Below, piece after piece: positions 24,317 to 32,898 of a DNA stretch of 64,000 bases (position 1 is its first letter; each line of letters starts with the position of its first letter). Location of the stretch: positions 111,175-175,174 of the forward strand of contig NZ_BDBS01000030.1 in the NCBI RefSeq assembly GCF_001613105.1. Reading direction: 5' to 3'. Source of the DNA: Nocardia pseudobrasiliensis NBRC 108224 (GTDB lineage: Bacteria > Actinomycetota > Actinomycetes > Mycobacteriales > Mycobacteriaceae). The translations under genes and the position numbers were made by a program. The notes below the pieces were generated by a model. The model searched no databases. It saw only the letters and a program-made list of their open reading frames with translations, and was not told the DNA's origin.

Positions 24317-25936
24317 GTGACCGAGTCCGCTGAAGGATTGCTGCCCGACGCCCTGATCGACGCCGCCGGCGTCGACCGCGGCCGCGTCGTGTTCGCGCCG
24401 ACCGGGTTCGACGCGGCCGCGGTCGAGGAGCGACTGCGGCTGTTCTCCTTCGCCACCGCCGAGAAGCGCGGCGAATATCTGTGGGTGCTGCGCGCATTCG
24501 ACCACGCGCGCGCCGCCTATATCGTGCTGCTGCACGCCAGCGATGTCGCCGACACCCTGACCCGCGTCCCGGAATCGCCCCGGCCGACCGCGACCGAGGT
24601 GGGCCCGCTGCTCGAACAGCTGCACCAGTGGGGTGTGCTCGAGCGCAGCTACGACGGCACCCGCGCGGCGACCCTCGCCGAATATCGCAACCGCCACTTC
24701 GTCTATCAGTTCTCCCAGGCCGGGTACCACGCCTACCGGGCCGTGGCCGAGGTACTGGGCGCACGGCTGGACGAGGCGTCGCTGTCGCGGCTGGTCCTGC
24801 CCGAACTGCTGGCGGATCTGCAGGCGCTCGCGCAGGCCAATCGCACCGGTGACGCCGAGCGCGTCTACCGCGTCCTCAACCGGCTCGATACCGCCCTGTC
24901 CGAATTGGCCGATCGCGCCGCCCATTTCTATCTGACCCTCGGCGATCTCGTGCGCACCACCGAGGCCACGCCGGAGGCCTTCCTCGCCCACAAGGACGCG
25001 CTGCTGGCCCATATGCGCGAATTCAGCATGGATCTGGCCCGATTCGCGCCCCGGCTGGCCGCGGCCATCGCCGAGGTGGAGGACACCGGCGTCGAGGAAC
25101 TCGTCGCCCGCGCGGGCGCGTGCGACGAGCGGGTGCTGCTGAGCCCGGCCGAACGTGCGGCCGACTGGCGGGCGCGCTGGTCGGGCCTGCGCGGCTGGTT
25201 CGTGGCCACCGCGGCCGATGTCGTTGCGGGCGATGGCAATCCGGTCACCGAGGCCGAGCGGCTGCGCGAGGCGACGATGAGCGCGATCGCCGCGGTGCTG
25301 TCGCTGCTGCGCCGGGTCACCGAGACCCGTCGGGGCGGGGTGAGCCGCGAATCGGCGCTGCGGCATCTGGCGGGCTGGTTCACCGCCGCGCCGAGCGCGG
25401 AGAGCGCCCACGCGCTGTTCGACGCCGTCTTCGGCCTGGGCAAACCCCGGCATCTATCGATGGAACACCCCGACGCCGATGTGATCCCGCCCATCCGATC
25501 CTGGTGGGACGCACCGCCATTGGAGATCGCGCGCACCCTCGCCGAAACCGGTCGACCGCCCTCCCCCGGCGCGCCGTCGCGAATTCAGCGCAACGACGCC
25601 GGAATTCGCCGCCTGCGCGAGGCGCAGCTGGACGCCCAGCGCCTGCGCGCGGAGGCGGCGCGCTCACTGGCCTCGGCCGATGTGCACGAGCGAGTCCTCG
25701 ACGAGGGCGAGACCGAGGTGCTGCTGCGGCTGCTCGACGCCGCCTCGACGGCCTGGGTGCCGGTGAGCGGAAGGGTCAGCGGGACAACGGGTTCCGACAG
25801 CGGCGTCACCCTCACCGTCAGCGAATACGACGGCTCGACCGTCGTACGCACCTCGCGAGGTCTGTTGCACCTGAACAACAGACGCCTGACCGTACGCGAG
25901 AATCCGCGCGCCAAAGCGTCTTCCGGGCGGAAGTGA
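24317..25936 (+). CDS. jetA: Wadjet/Ept-type condensin subunit JetA (TIGR02677/DUF2397)
   Basis: The protein has 539 residues. Family features are FSFATAEKRGEYLWVLRAFD, LLEQLHQWGVLERSYDGTRA, FVYQFSQAGYHAYRAVAEVL and a long helical middle region with LADRAAHFYLTLGDLVRTTE. It is the MksF/kleisin-like subunit of the SMC-like Wadjet complex, which in other bacteria recognises and restricts plasmids (JetABCD; EptABCD in M. smegmatis). It is followed by jetB with a one-base overlap (TGATG). I believe this gene set is the type II Wadjet subtype; that numbering is from memory. Confidence 0.85.
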   Translation: MTESAEGLLPDALIDAAGVDRGRVVFAPTGFDAAAVEERLRLFSFATAEKRGEYLWVLRAFDHARAAYIVLLHASDVADTLTRVPESPRPTATEVGPLLEQLHQWGVLERSYDGTRAATLAEYRNRHFVYQFSQAGYHAYRAVAEVLGARLDEASLSRLVLPELLADLQALAQANRTGDAERVYRVLNRLDTALSELADRAAHFYLTLGDLVRTTEATPEAFLAHKDALLAHMREFSMDLARFAPRLAAAIAEVEDTGVEELVARAGACDERVLLSPAERAADWRARWSGLRGWFVATAADVVAGDGNPVTEAERLREATMSAIAAVLSLLRRVTETRRGGVSRESALRHLAGWFTAAPSAESAHALFDAVFGLGKPRHLSMEHPDADVIPPIRSWWDAPPLEIARTLAETGRPPSPGAPSRIQRNDAGIRRLREAQLDAQRLRAEAARSLASADVHERVLDEGETEVLLRLLDAASTAWVPVSGRVSGTTGSDSGVTLTVSEYDGSTVVRTSRGLLHLNNRRLTVRENPRAKASSGRK

Positions 25937-27300
25937 TGCACGCCCGCACGATCGACTCCCTCGCCCTGGACAGCTATCAGCGCGCGGCGCGCGTCATGCT
26001 GGCCAATCATCTGGTGACCCGCTCGTTTCCCGATCGCATCGCCCTGCCGCTGATCCGGCGCTGGGCCACCGAACTGCGCGAGGACCTGGCCGAACTGTTC
26101 GGCTATCGCCTCGAGGTCACCGAGACCACGGCCCGGCTGTTCCCGGTCGCCGATCGCCTCGATGCCGGGCGGCCCGCCCGCACACCCGCCGAACGCGTCT
26201 TCGATCGCCGACGCTACGCGTATCTGTCGCTGGCGCTGGCGGCCCTGGGACGCGCGGGTGATCAGATCACGCTGTCGGAGTTGGCCGATCAGGTCGCCGC
26301 CTACGCCACCCGCGTGGAGGGTCTGGAGCTGTCGACCGATCGCGCCGCGGACCGCGACGCCTTCGTCGACGCGGTGGCCTGGCTGGGCGCGCGCGGCGCG
26401 CTGACCCTCGCCGACGGCGATGCGGGCGGCTGGGCCGCCGACCCGTCTGCCGGGGAGGCGCTCTACGACATCGACCGCTCGGTGGTGTTCGCCATCTTCC
26501 GACCGCCCCGCGTCCTGCAGCATCTACAGAGCGTGCGCGGCCTGCTCGCCGACGAATCCGACAGCGGCGCACCGCAACAGCGCGCCGCCGCCGCGCGCCG
26601 GGTGCGCCGCGCCCTGGTCGAGCTCCCGGTGGTCTACGCCGAGGAACTGGCCGAGGACGAGCGCACCCTGCTCGGCACCGAGAAGCTGGTGGCCGAGGTG
26701 GAACTGCTGACCGGACTGCGAGCCGAGCGGCGCGCGGAAGGCGTGGCGCTGATCGACGTTTCGGGGCGGCTGTCGGATGTGCGCTTCCCGGGCACCGGCA
26801 CCCTCGCCCAGGTCGCGCTGCTACTGGTCGGTGAGATCGCCGATCTGGTCCTGGATCTCGACAATCCGGTCGAACGTCGGCCGCGCCCCGAACCGGCCAC
26901 CACCCTGATGGATCAACTGGATCAGGCGATTCCGCAGAGCACCGTCTTCGCACCGCTCGTGGTCACCGACCCCTTCGACGACGAGGACGAGGAGCGGGGG
27001 CGGGCCGAAGAACCCGACATCACCGAACATCCGCTCATTACCTGGCCCTGGATCCAGGAGACCGTGCAGGCGCTCACGCACCGCTACGGCTCGACCTTCG
27101 CCGCCCAGTGGCAGGCCGATGTGCCGGGTCTGACCAGGGAGGTGGTCGCGCTGATGGAACGGCTGCGGCTGATCGAGGTACTCGACGACGGCCTGCTGAT
27201 CCTCCCGGCGCTGGCTCGCTATCGCGGCGCGATCGTCACGGTGCGCACCCGCGCCGAGACCGAATTGTTCGCCTCGGCAACGCATGTGGGAAGGGATTAG
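25936..27300 (+). CDS. jetB: Wadjet/Ept-type condensin subunit JetB (TIGR02678/DUF2398)
   Basis: The protein has 454 residues from the ATG that overlaps the jetA stop by one base. The pattern DSYQRAARVMLANHLVTRSF, RRYAYLSLALAALGRAGDQI and YDIDRSVVFAIFRPPRVLQH fits the DUF2398 family, the MksE-like winged-helix subunit that bridges JetA and JetC. The C-terminal third carries VEVELLTGLRAERRAEGVAL and WPWIQETVQALTHRYGSTFA, with an acidic loop (DPFDDEDEE) between. The open frame continues upstream to 25120 but that part is the shadow of jetA. jetC begins three bases after its stop. Confidence 0.85.
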   Translation: MHARTIDSLALDSYQRAARVMLANHLVTRSFPDRIALPLIRRWATELREDLAELFGYRLEVTETTARLFPVADRLDAGRPARTPAERVFDRRRYAYLSLALAALGRAGDQITLSELADQVAAYATRVEGLELSTDRAADRDAFVDAVAWLGARGALTLADGDAGGWAADPSAGEALYDIDRSVVFAIFRPPRVLQHLQSVRGLLADESDSGAPQQRAAAARRVRRALVELPVVYAEELAEDERTLLGTEKLVAEVELLTGLRAERRAEGVALIDVSGRLSDVRFPGTGTLAQVALLLVGEIADLVLDLDNPVERRPRPEPATTLMDQLDQAIPQSTVFAPLVVTDPFDDEDEERGRAEEPDITEHPLITWPWIQETVQALTHRYGSTFAAQWQADVPGLTREVVALMERLRLIEVLDDGLLILPALARYRGAIVTVRTRAETELFASATHVGRD

Positions 27301-27303
27301 CTG

Positions 27304-30300
27304 ATGGACCTCATTCACGGCGGCGTTCGGTTCGTTCCCACCCGCGCGGGCATCGTCAATCTGTGGGACTACCGCGATCAGGAGTTCTGCTTCGCCGACG
27401 GGCGGCTGGTGCTGCGCGGACCCAACGGGTCGGGTAAGACCAAGGCGCTCGAGGTGCTGTTCCCGTTCGTCTTCGACGGCCGCATCGAACCGCGACGGCT
27501 CAATCCGTTCGCCGGTGAGGAACGGACGATGAAGTCGAATCTGCTGTATCGCAAGCAGGAATCGGCGTACTCGTATGTGTGGATGGAGTTCGCGCGCGGT
27601 CACTGGGACGAACCGGAAACCGTAACCGTCGGCATCGGCATGCGCGCGACCCGCTCCAATGACAAGGTCACGCGCTGGTACTTCGTCGCCGACGGCCGGG
27701 TGGGCGTGGACTTCTCGCTCATCGGCTCCGACGATCGGCCCCTGACCCGTAAGCAGCTGGCCGAGCAGATCGGCACCGACGCCATCACCGATCGCCCGGT
27801 CGACTATCGCGCCGCGATCGACGCGCGCATGTTCGGACTCGGATTGCAGCGCTACGACCAGCTGATCAATCTCATTCTGACGCTGCGTCGCCCGCAGCTG
27901 GCCAAGAACCTGGATCCGCGCGGACTGTCCCAGGCGCTCACCGACGGCCTGCGCCCGCTCGACGAGCAGCTGATCCTCGACGCCGCGCGCTCCTTCAGCG
28001 ATATGGAGGAGGTCGGGCGCACCCTCGAGGGTCTGGTGCAGGCCGACTCGGCCACCCGCACCTTCGTCGATGTGTATCGCAAATACCTTGGGGTGCAGGC
28101 GAAGTCGGATGTCGATCAGGTCCGCACCCGGCTCGACGCGGTGACCCATGCCTCTACGGCGCTGTTCGCCGCGACCGCATTGCGCGAGCGCCGCGAGGGC
28201 GAGCGCGCCGCGGCCGAGCTCCGCGCCGAGGAGGCCGACCGCGCCTACGAACAGGCCCTCTCCGATCGCGAGACCCTGCAGCGCTCCGGCGCCTACGAGG
28301 GCAAACAGCAGCTCGACGATCTGGCCGACGCGGTCCGGCGGCTCGAGACCTCCTCGGCCGTGCACCGGGACAAGGCGACCAAGGCCCAGCAGACCGTCGA
28401 ACAGCGCACCGGCGAGGCCGAACGCGCCCGGAGCTCGGTCGAATCGGCGATGGGTGCGCTCACGCGCGGCGAGGACGAGTTGCGCGCCGCCGCCGAGGAG
28501 GCCGGAATCGCCTGGGCCGCACTGCCGGAGCAGGCCCGCGCCGAACAGCTCACCACAACCGTGCGCAGCCACGCCGAGGAACGCGACGCCGATGTGCGCG
28601 CGGTTCGCCAGGCGCTGACGCTCGTCGATACCGCCGCGGCCGATCGCACGCGTTCCGAACGGGCCGCCCAGCGCGCGAGCGAACAGCGCGACCAGGCCGC
28701 CGCCGCGCTCGCCGAGGCCGAGGCCTCGGTCACCCTGGCGCGGTCGAATACCGCCGCGGCCCTGCGGGATTGGTGGGAGACGCAGCGGGAGATGTTGTCC
28801 CCGGTGCGCAAAGGGCTGTTCGAGGCGCTCGATACCGCGCTCGCCGACGCCGGATCCGATGACGCGGCCACGCTGGCCGAGGTGTTCACCGAACGGACCG
28901 AATCGCTCACCGACGAGATCCGGGCGCGCCGCCAGCAGGCCCGCGCGGTCGCCGAACAGGCCGTGGCACGAGCGGCGGAGTTGCGGGCCGAGCAGAACCA
29001 GGTGGCGGCCGAAAAGGACGACGCGCCACCGGCTTTCGCGGCGCGCACCGATGCGCGCGACGGCCGCCCGGGCGCGCCGCTGTGGCGGCTGGTGCGGTTC
29101 GCCGACGACGTCTCCCCCGAGCAGGCGGCCGGAATCGAGGCCGCGCTGCAGGCCGCGGATCTACTCGACGGTTGGGTGAGCGACGAAATGCCCGACCATG
29201 ATTCGGATCAGTTCCTGGTTGCGTTGCCCGCGAAGCAGCGCCCGTCGGGACGCACCCTCGCCGATGTGCTCGTGGTCGAGGACGATTGCGGCGTCGCCGC
29301 CGTGGCCGATGTGCTGGCCTCGATCGCCCTGCGGGACAAAGTGGACCGGGACGATCCCCTGACCGTCACCACCGACGGGCGCTATCGCCAGGGTGTTCAG
29401 CTGGGACGTCATACCAAACCGCATGCCGAGTTCATCGGGGCCACCGCCCGGGCGCGGCGGCGCGAACTGCGGCTGACCGAGATCGCCGCGGCCGTGGAGG
29501 CCGCCACCGAGGCGGAGGCCGCCGCGCGCGCCGAGGAGCAGGCGGCCACGGCGGAGCTGGCCCGAATCTCGGCCGCCGCCAAGGCTTTGCCGCGCACCAG
29601 CGCCGTCACCACCGCCCTGCGCGCGGTATCGGAGGCGGCCGGTGTACTGCGTTCCCGATCGGAGGCGGCGGGTCAGGCCGAACGCGAACTCGATCAGGCC
29701 GTCACCGATTTCGGCGCGGCCGACAAGAAAGTGCGCGCGGTCGCGGCCGAGCATCGCGCGCCGCGCGATCCCGCCGAACTCGACGCCCTGGCCGCGGCCA
29801 TCCGCCATTTCGAGAACACCGGTACGGCCCTGCTGCGGCTGCGCGGTGATCAGCTGCGCGAGCACGAACGCGTCCGCGAGGCCGAGGACCGGCTCACCGA
29901 GGCGCGCGATCTGGCCGAGGCGTTCGCCGAGGAGGCCGAGGCGGCCCGCAGCGGTTACGAGGAGCAGCTGCGCAAGCTGGAGACGCTGCGCGAGGCGCTG
30001 GGCGCGGGAGCCGCCGATATCGACCGCGAACTGGAGCAGGCGCGCGAGCGCATCGATGCCGCACGGGCGGAACAGAAGTCGGCCCGCAAGGCCGCCGCGG
30101 ACGCCATCGAGGGCGTCGGCACGGCCGAGGGTTCCTATCGCGCGGCGCATGACGCGCTCGGCGCCGCGCTGACCGAATTGCTCGCCGATGTGCGCCATCT
30201 CGCGCCGTATGCGCGGCCGGATCTGCTGAGCCTGCTGGGCGCGGCCGAGAACGGTCGCTGGCCCGCGAGCGAGGCCGCGTGGTCCACGCCCGAGCAGCTG

Positions 30301-31482
30301 CTGTACCGAATCGAGACCGGTGGGCCGGAGGCCGAGTTGCGGGTGCTGCCCGATGAGGTGCAGGAGCTGTTCGACTCCCTGTCCGCCGCAACGGCTTCCG
30401 TGCGCGCCGGGGAGGCGGCCCGCAAGTCGACCCGCAGCGCGGTGACCGCGGCGCTGCAGGAATTCGACGCCGCGCTGGCCGCGGCCCGGCAGGACTACCG
30501 GTTGCAGTGGGACGCCGCCGACGGTCTGACCGTGGTGCAGGTGCACGACGATCAGGGCGTGGCCGCGCTCGCCGACTTCGCCGACCGGATCGGCAGTGCG
30601 CGCAGCGATCAGGAATTGCTGCTCACCGACGCCGAACGCCGCATCCTCGAGGACGCGCTGCTGACCGGCCTGGCGCAGCAGATCCACGAACGCACCAGCG
30701 ACGCCCGCGATCTCATCACCCGGATGGGTACCGAGATGAAGCAGCGCCGCATGTCCTCGGGCAATACCATCGGCGTGCACTGGGTGCTGGCGGACAATCT
30801 GTCGGAGTCGGCGCGGGCGGTGTGCAAACTGCTCGATCGCGACGCCTCCGATCTGACCCCCGAGGATCTCGCCACCATCCGCGCGCATTTCGCCGCCGAG
30901 ATCCGCGCCGCCCGGGCGGCGCATCCGGAGCGTTCGTATCCCGAAATCCTCGCCACCACACTGGATTACCGGACCTGGCGGGTGTTCTCGTTCACCATCA
31001 TCACCGCCGACGGCACGGAGGACCGGCTGACGGTGGCCCGCCACAGCGCGCTGTCCGGCGGCGAACAGTCGGTCTCACTGCATCTGCCGCTGTTCGCGGC
31101 CGCCCACGTGATGCTCGACTCCGCCGACCCGCAGGCCCCGCGCCTGCTCGCGCTGGACGAGGCATTCGCGGGCGTCGACGACAACGGCAAGAGCGAATTG
31201 CTGGGCCTGTCGGTCGATTTCGATCTCGACCTGTTCATGACCGGCTACGACCTGTGGATCACCTACGACCACGTGCCCGCCTGCGCCCACTACGATCTGG
31301 CCCACTCCGCGGCCGAGAACACCGTCAGCGCAACGCTTCTCGTCTGGGACTCTCAGGATCTGCTGGCCGAACACGACGGCACCGACCTCACCACCGCCCT
31401 CGGCTCCCCCAACCGCCGCCGCACCCCGCACGCCATCGAGGGCGGTATCCCGATGGATGAGGAACTGGAACTGACGAGCTGA
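27304..31482 (+). CDS. jetC: Wadjet/Ept-type SMC-like ATPase JetC (TIGR02680)
   Basis: This is the motor ATPase of the condensin-like complex, 1392 residues. Walker A is GPNGSGKTKALEVLFPF at 39-46. Two long Ala/Glu/Arg-rich coiled-coil arms flank a hinge-like insert at about 580-720 (GAPLWRLVRFADDVSPEQAA, VLVVEDDCGVAAVADVL). The head is completed by the ABC signature ALSGGEQSVSLHLP at about 1250 and Walker B RLLALDEAFAGVDD at about 1280, so all ATPase elements are intact. After its stop there is no JetD (TIGR02679/DUF2399 TOPRIM nuclease), which normally completes the operon; a methyltransferase gene follows after 43 bases. Confidence 0.92.
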   Translation: MDLIHGGVRFVPTRAGIVNLWDYRDQEFCFADGRLVLRGPNGSGKTKALEVLFPFVFDGRIEPRRLNPFAGEERTMKSNLLYRKQESAYSYVWMEFARGHWDEPETVTVGIGMRATRSNDKVTRWYFVADGRVGVDFSLIGSDDRPLTRKQLAEQIGTDAITDRPVDYRAAIDARMFGLGLQRYDQLINLILTLRRPQLAKNLDPRGLSQALTDGLRPLDEQLILDAARSFSDMEEVGRTLEGLVQADSATRTFVDVYRKYLGVQAKSDVDQVRTRLDAVTHASTALFAATALRERREGERAAAELRAEEADRAYEQALSDRETLQRSGAYEGKQQLDDLADAVRRLETSSAVHRDKATKAQQTVEQRTGEAERARSSVESAMGALTRGEDELRAAAEEAGIAWAALPEQARAEQLTTTVRSHAEERDADVRAVRQALTLVDTAAADRTRSERAAQRASEQRDQAAAALAEAEASVTLARSNTAAALRDWWETQREMLSPVRKGLFEALDTALADAGSDDAATLAEVFTERTESLTDEIRARRQQARAVAEQAVARAAELRAEQNQVAAEKDDAPPAFAARTDARDGRPGAPLWRLVRFADDVSPEQAAGIEAALQAADLLDGWVSDEMPDHDSDQFLVALPAKQRPSGRTLADVLVVEDDCGVAAVADVLASIALRDKVDRDDPLTVTTDGRYRQGVQLGRHTKPHAEFIGATARARRRELRLTEIAAAVEAATEAEAAARAEEQAATAELARISAAAKALPRTSAVTTALRAVSEAAGVLRSRSEAAGQAERELDQAVTDFGAADKKVRAVAAEHRAPRDPAELDALAAAIRHFENTGTALLRLRGDQLREHERVREAEDRLTEARDLAEAFAEEAEAARSGYEEQLRKLETLREALGAGAADIDRELEQARERIDAARAEQKSARKAAADAIEGVGTAEGSYRAAHDALGAALTELLADVRHLAPYARPDLLSLLGAAENGRWPASEAAWSTPEQLLYRIETGGPEAELRVLPDEVQELFDSLSAATASVRAGEAARKSTRSAVTAALQEFDAALAAARQDYRLQWDAADGLTVVQVHDDQGVAALADFADRIGSARSDQELLLTDAERRILEDALLTGLAQQIHERTSDARDLITRMGTEMKQRRMSSGNTIGVHWVLADNLSESARAVCKLLDRDASDLTPEDLATIRAHFAAEIRAARAAHPERSYPEILATTLDYRTWRVFSFTIITADGTEDRLTVARHSALSGGEQSVSLHLPLFAAAHVMLDSADPQAPRLLALDEAFAGVDDNGKSELLGLSVDFDLDLFMTGYDLWITYDHVPACAHYDLAHSAAENTVSATLLVWDSQDLLAEHDGTDLTTALGSPNRRRTPHAIEGGIPMDEELELTS

Positions 31483-31525
31483 AATTCGCTGGACCGGATC
31501 GACTCCGCGGCAACACAATCGGGCC

Positions 31526-32302
31526 ATGCGACAGGACGAGATCTGGGACAGCGAAGCCGCGCGGACCTACGACACCACCGAAGCGGTCATGTTCGCACCC
31601 GAGGTTCTGGAACCGACGGTCGACCGGCTCGCCGCATTGGCCGCGGGCGGGCGGGTGCTGGAATTCGCCATCGGCACCGGCCGGGTGGCGATCCCGCTGG
31701 CCGCGCGCGGCGTACCGGTCACGGGCATCGAACTGTCGGACGCCATGCTTGCCCGGCTACGCGAAAAGGCCGACGCCGCAACCATTCCCGTGGTCTCCGG
31801 CGATATGGCCACCACGCGGGCCCCCGGCGAGTACACGCTCGTCTACCTGGTCTACAACACCATCTCCAACCTGCTGACCCAGGCCGAACAGGTGAACTGC
31901 TTCCGAAACGCGGCCGCCCACCTGACATCGGACGGCCGATTCGTCATCGAACTGGGTGTTCCCGGCGTGCGCAATCTCCCGCCGGGCCCGAAGGCCCGCG
32001 TCTTCCACAGCGAACCGGGCTACCTCGGCGTGGACACCTACGACATCGTCAACCAGCACCTCACTTCACATCACATCTACTTCGACGACACCGAACGGGC
32101 CCGCGTCTTCCGCAGCCCGCACCGCTATATCTGGCCCGCCGAACTGGACCTCATGGCCGAGACGGCGGGTTTCGAACTGGAATCCCGGCACGCGGATTGG
32201 TCCGGCACTCCGTTCACCGCCGACTCGGACTCGCACGTGTCGGTCTATCGGAAAGCTCAGTCGAATGACGGTTCGGCGGCGCGGCCGCGCTCGAGTCCGT
32301 AG
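31526..32302 (+). CDS. Class I SAM methyltransferase directly after jetC
   Basis: The protein has 258 residues. Motif I is RVLEFAIGTGRVAIPLAARG, then VTGIELSDAMLARLR, VVSGDMATTRAPGEYTLVYL and AAHLTSDGRFVIELGVPG. The family is small-molecule (methyltransferase domain 25-type), not a recognisable DNA methylase: no DPPY or NPPF motif is present. CACAAT lies six bases before the ATG, allowing a leaderless start. The last 15 codons overlap the convergent DsbA-like gene. Occupying the usual jetD slot may be meaningful or accidental; nothing in its sequence suggests nuclease activity. Confidence 0.78.
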   Translation: MRQDEIWDSEAARTYDTTEAVMFAPEVLEPTVDRLAALAAGGRVLEFAIGTGRVAIPLAARGVPVTGIELSDAMLARLREKADAATIPVVSGDMATTRAPGEYTLVYLVYNTISNLLTQAEQVNCFRNAAAHLTSDGRFVIELGVPGVRNLPPGPKARVFHSEPGYLGVDTYDIVNQHLTSHHIYFDDTERARVFRSPHRYIWPAELDLMAETAGFELESRHADWSGTPFTADSDSHVSVYRKAQSNDGSAARPRSSP

Positions 32303-32895
32303 AAGCCCGGGGTGCCCGCGACGAGGAGGACACCATCCCAGAGCCTTCCGGCCGCTTCGGCTTTCGGGGCGGGGGTGACCACCGGGCCGAAGAAGGCGAT
32401 GCGGGTGTCGGCCGGGCCGGGGACGGCGATGACAGGGGTGCCCACCTCCTCGCCGACGAGGCTGATGCCCTCGTGGTGGGAGGCGCGGACATGGGCGTCG
32501 AATTCGGTGGTGTAGGCGGCATCGGCGAGTTCCTCGGCCAGGCCCGCGTCGGCCAGGGCGGCCGCGAAGGTTCCGCGGGTCTGCTTCTCGCGCTGGATAT
32601 GGATGCGGGTGCCCAGTGCGGTGTAGAGCGGGGCGAGGGCGGCACTGCCGTAGCGCTGCTCGACGGCGGCGCAGACGCGGACCGGTCGCCAGCCGGAGAT
32701 GTTCCACTCGCGATATTGCGGGGGCAGGTCATCGAGCCGGTTCTCGTTGAGCACGGCCAGGCTCATGATGCGCCAACGCACCTCGATCGGGCGGACCCGC
32801 TCCACCTCGGGCATCCAACGCGAGGTGATCCAGGCCCAGGGGCAGCGGGGATCGAACCAGAAATCAACTGGGGTGCGGGCGCTGTCTGAGGACAC
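32257..32895 (-). CDS. DsbA-fold mycothiol-dependent reductase-like protein (Rv2466c family) with CPWA site
   Basis: The protein has 212 residues from a GTG three bases after the stop of the FMN enzyme. It aligns by eye with Rv2466c throughout: DFWFDPRCPWAWITSRWM, RIMSLAVLNENR, PPQYREW, SHHEGISLVGEEVGTPVIAV and FFGPVVTPAP. Rv2466c uses a CPWC active site for mycothiol-dependent reduction; here the second Cys is Ala (codons TGC CCC TGG GCC), leaving a monothiol. It may still act through a mixed disulfide with mycothiol. It is cotranscribed with the GltB-like gene. Confidence 0.85.
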   Translation of the reverse strand: MSSDSARTPVDFWFDPRCPWAWITSRWMPEVERVRPIEVRWRIMSLAVLNENRLDDLPPQYREWNISGWRPVRVCAAVEQRYGSAALAPLYTALGTRIHIQREKQTRGTFAAALADAGLAEELADAAYTTEFDAHVRASHHEGISLVGEEVGTPVIAVPGPADTRIAFFGPVVTPAPKAEAAGRLWDGVLLVAGTPGFYGLERGRAAEPSFD

Positions 32896-32898
32896 GCT

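Noticed and set aside
25120..25935. N-terminal extension of jetB to 25120
   Set aside because: The extension overlaps most of jetA out of frame; the DUF2398-like sequence begins at the ATG that overlaps the jetA stop.
26821..31044. Long minus-strand frames of about 580-630 codons opposite jetB and jetC
   Set aside because: They are antisense shadows of intact, motif-bearing genes, with no start signals or domains of their own.
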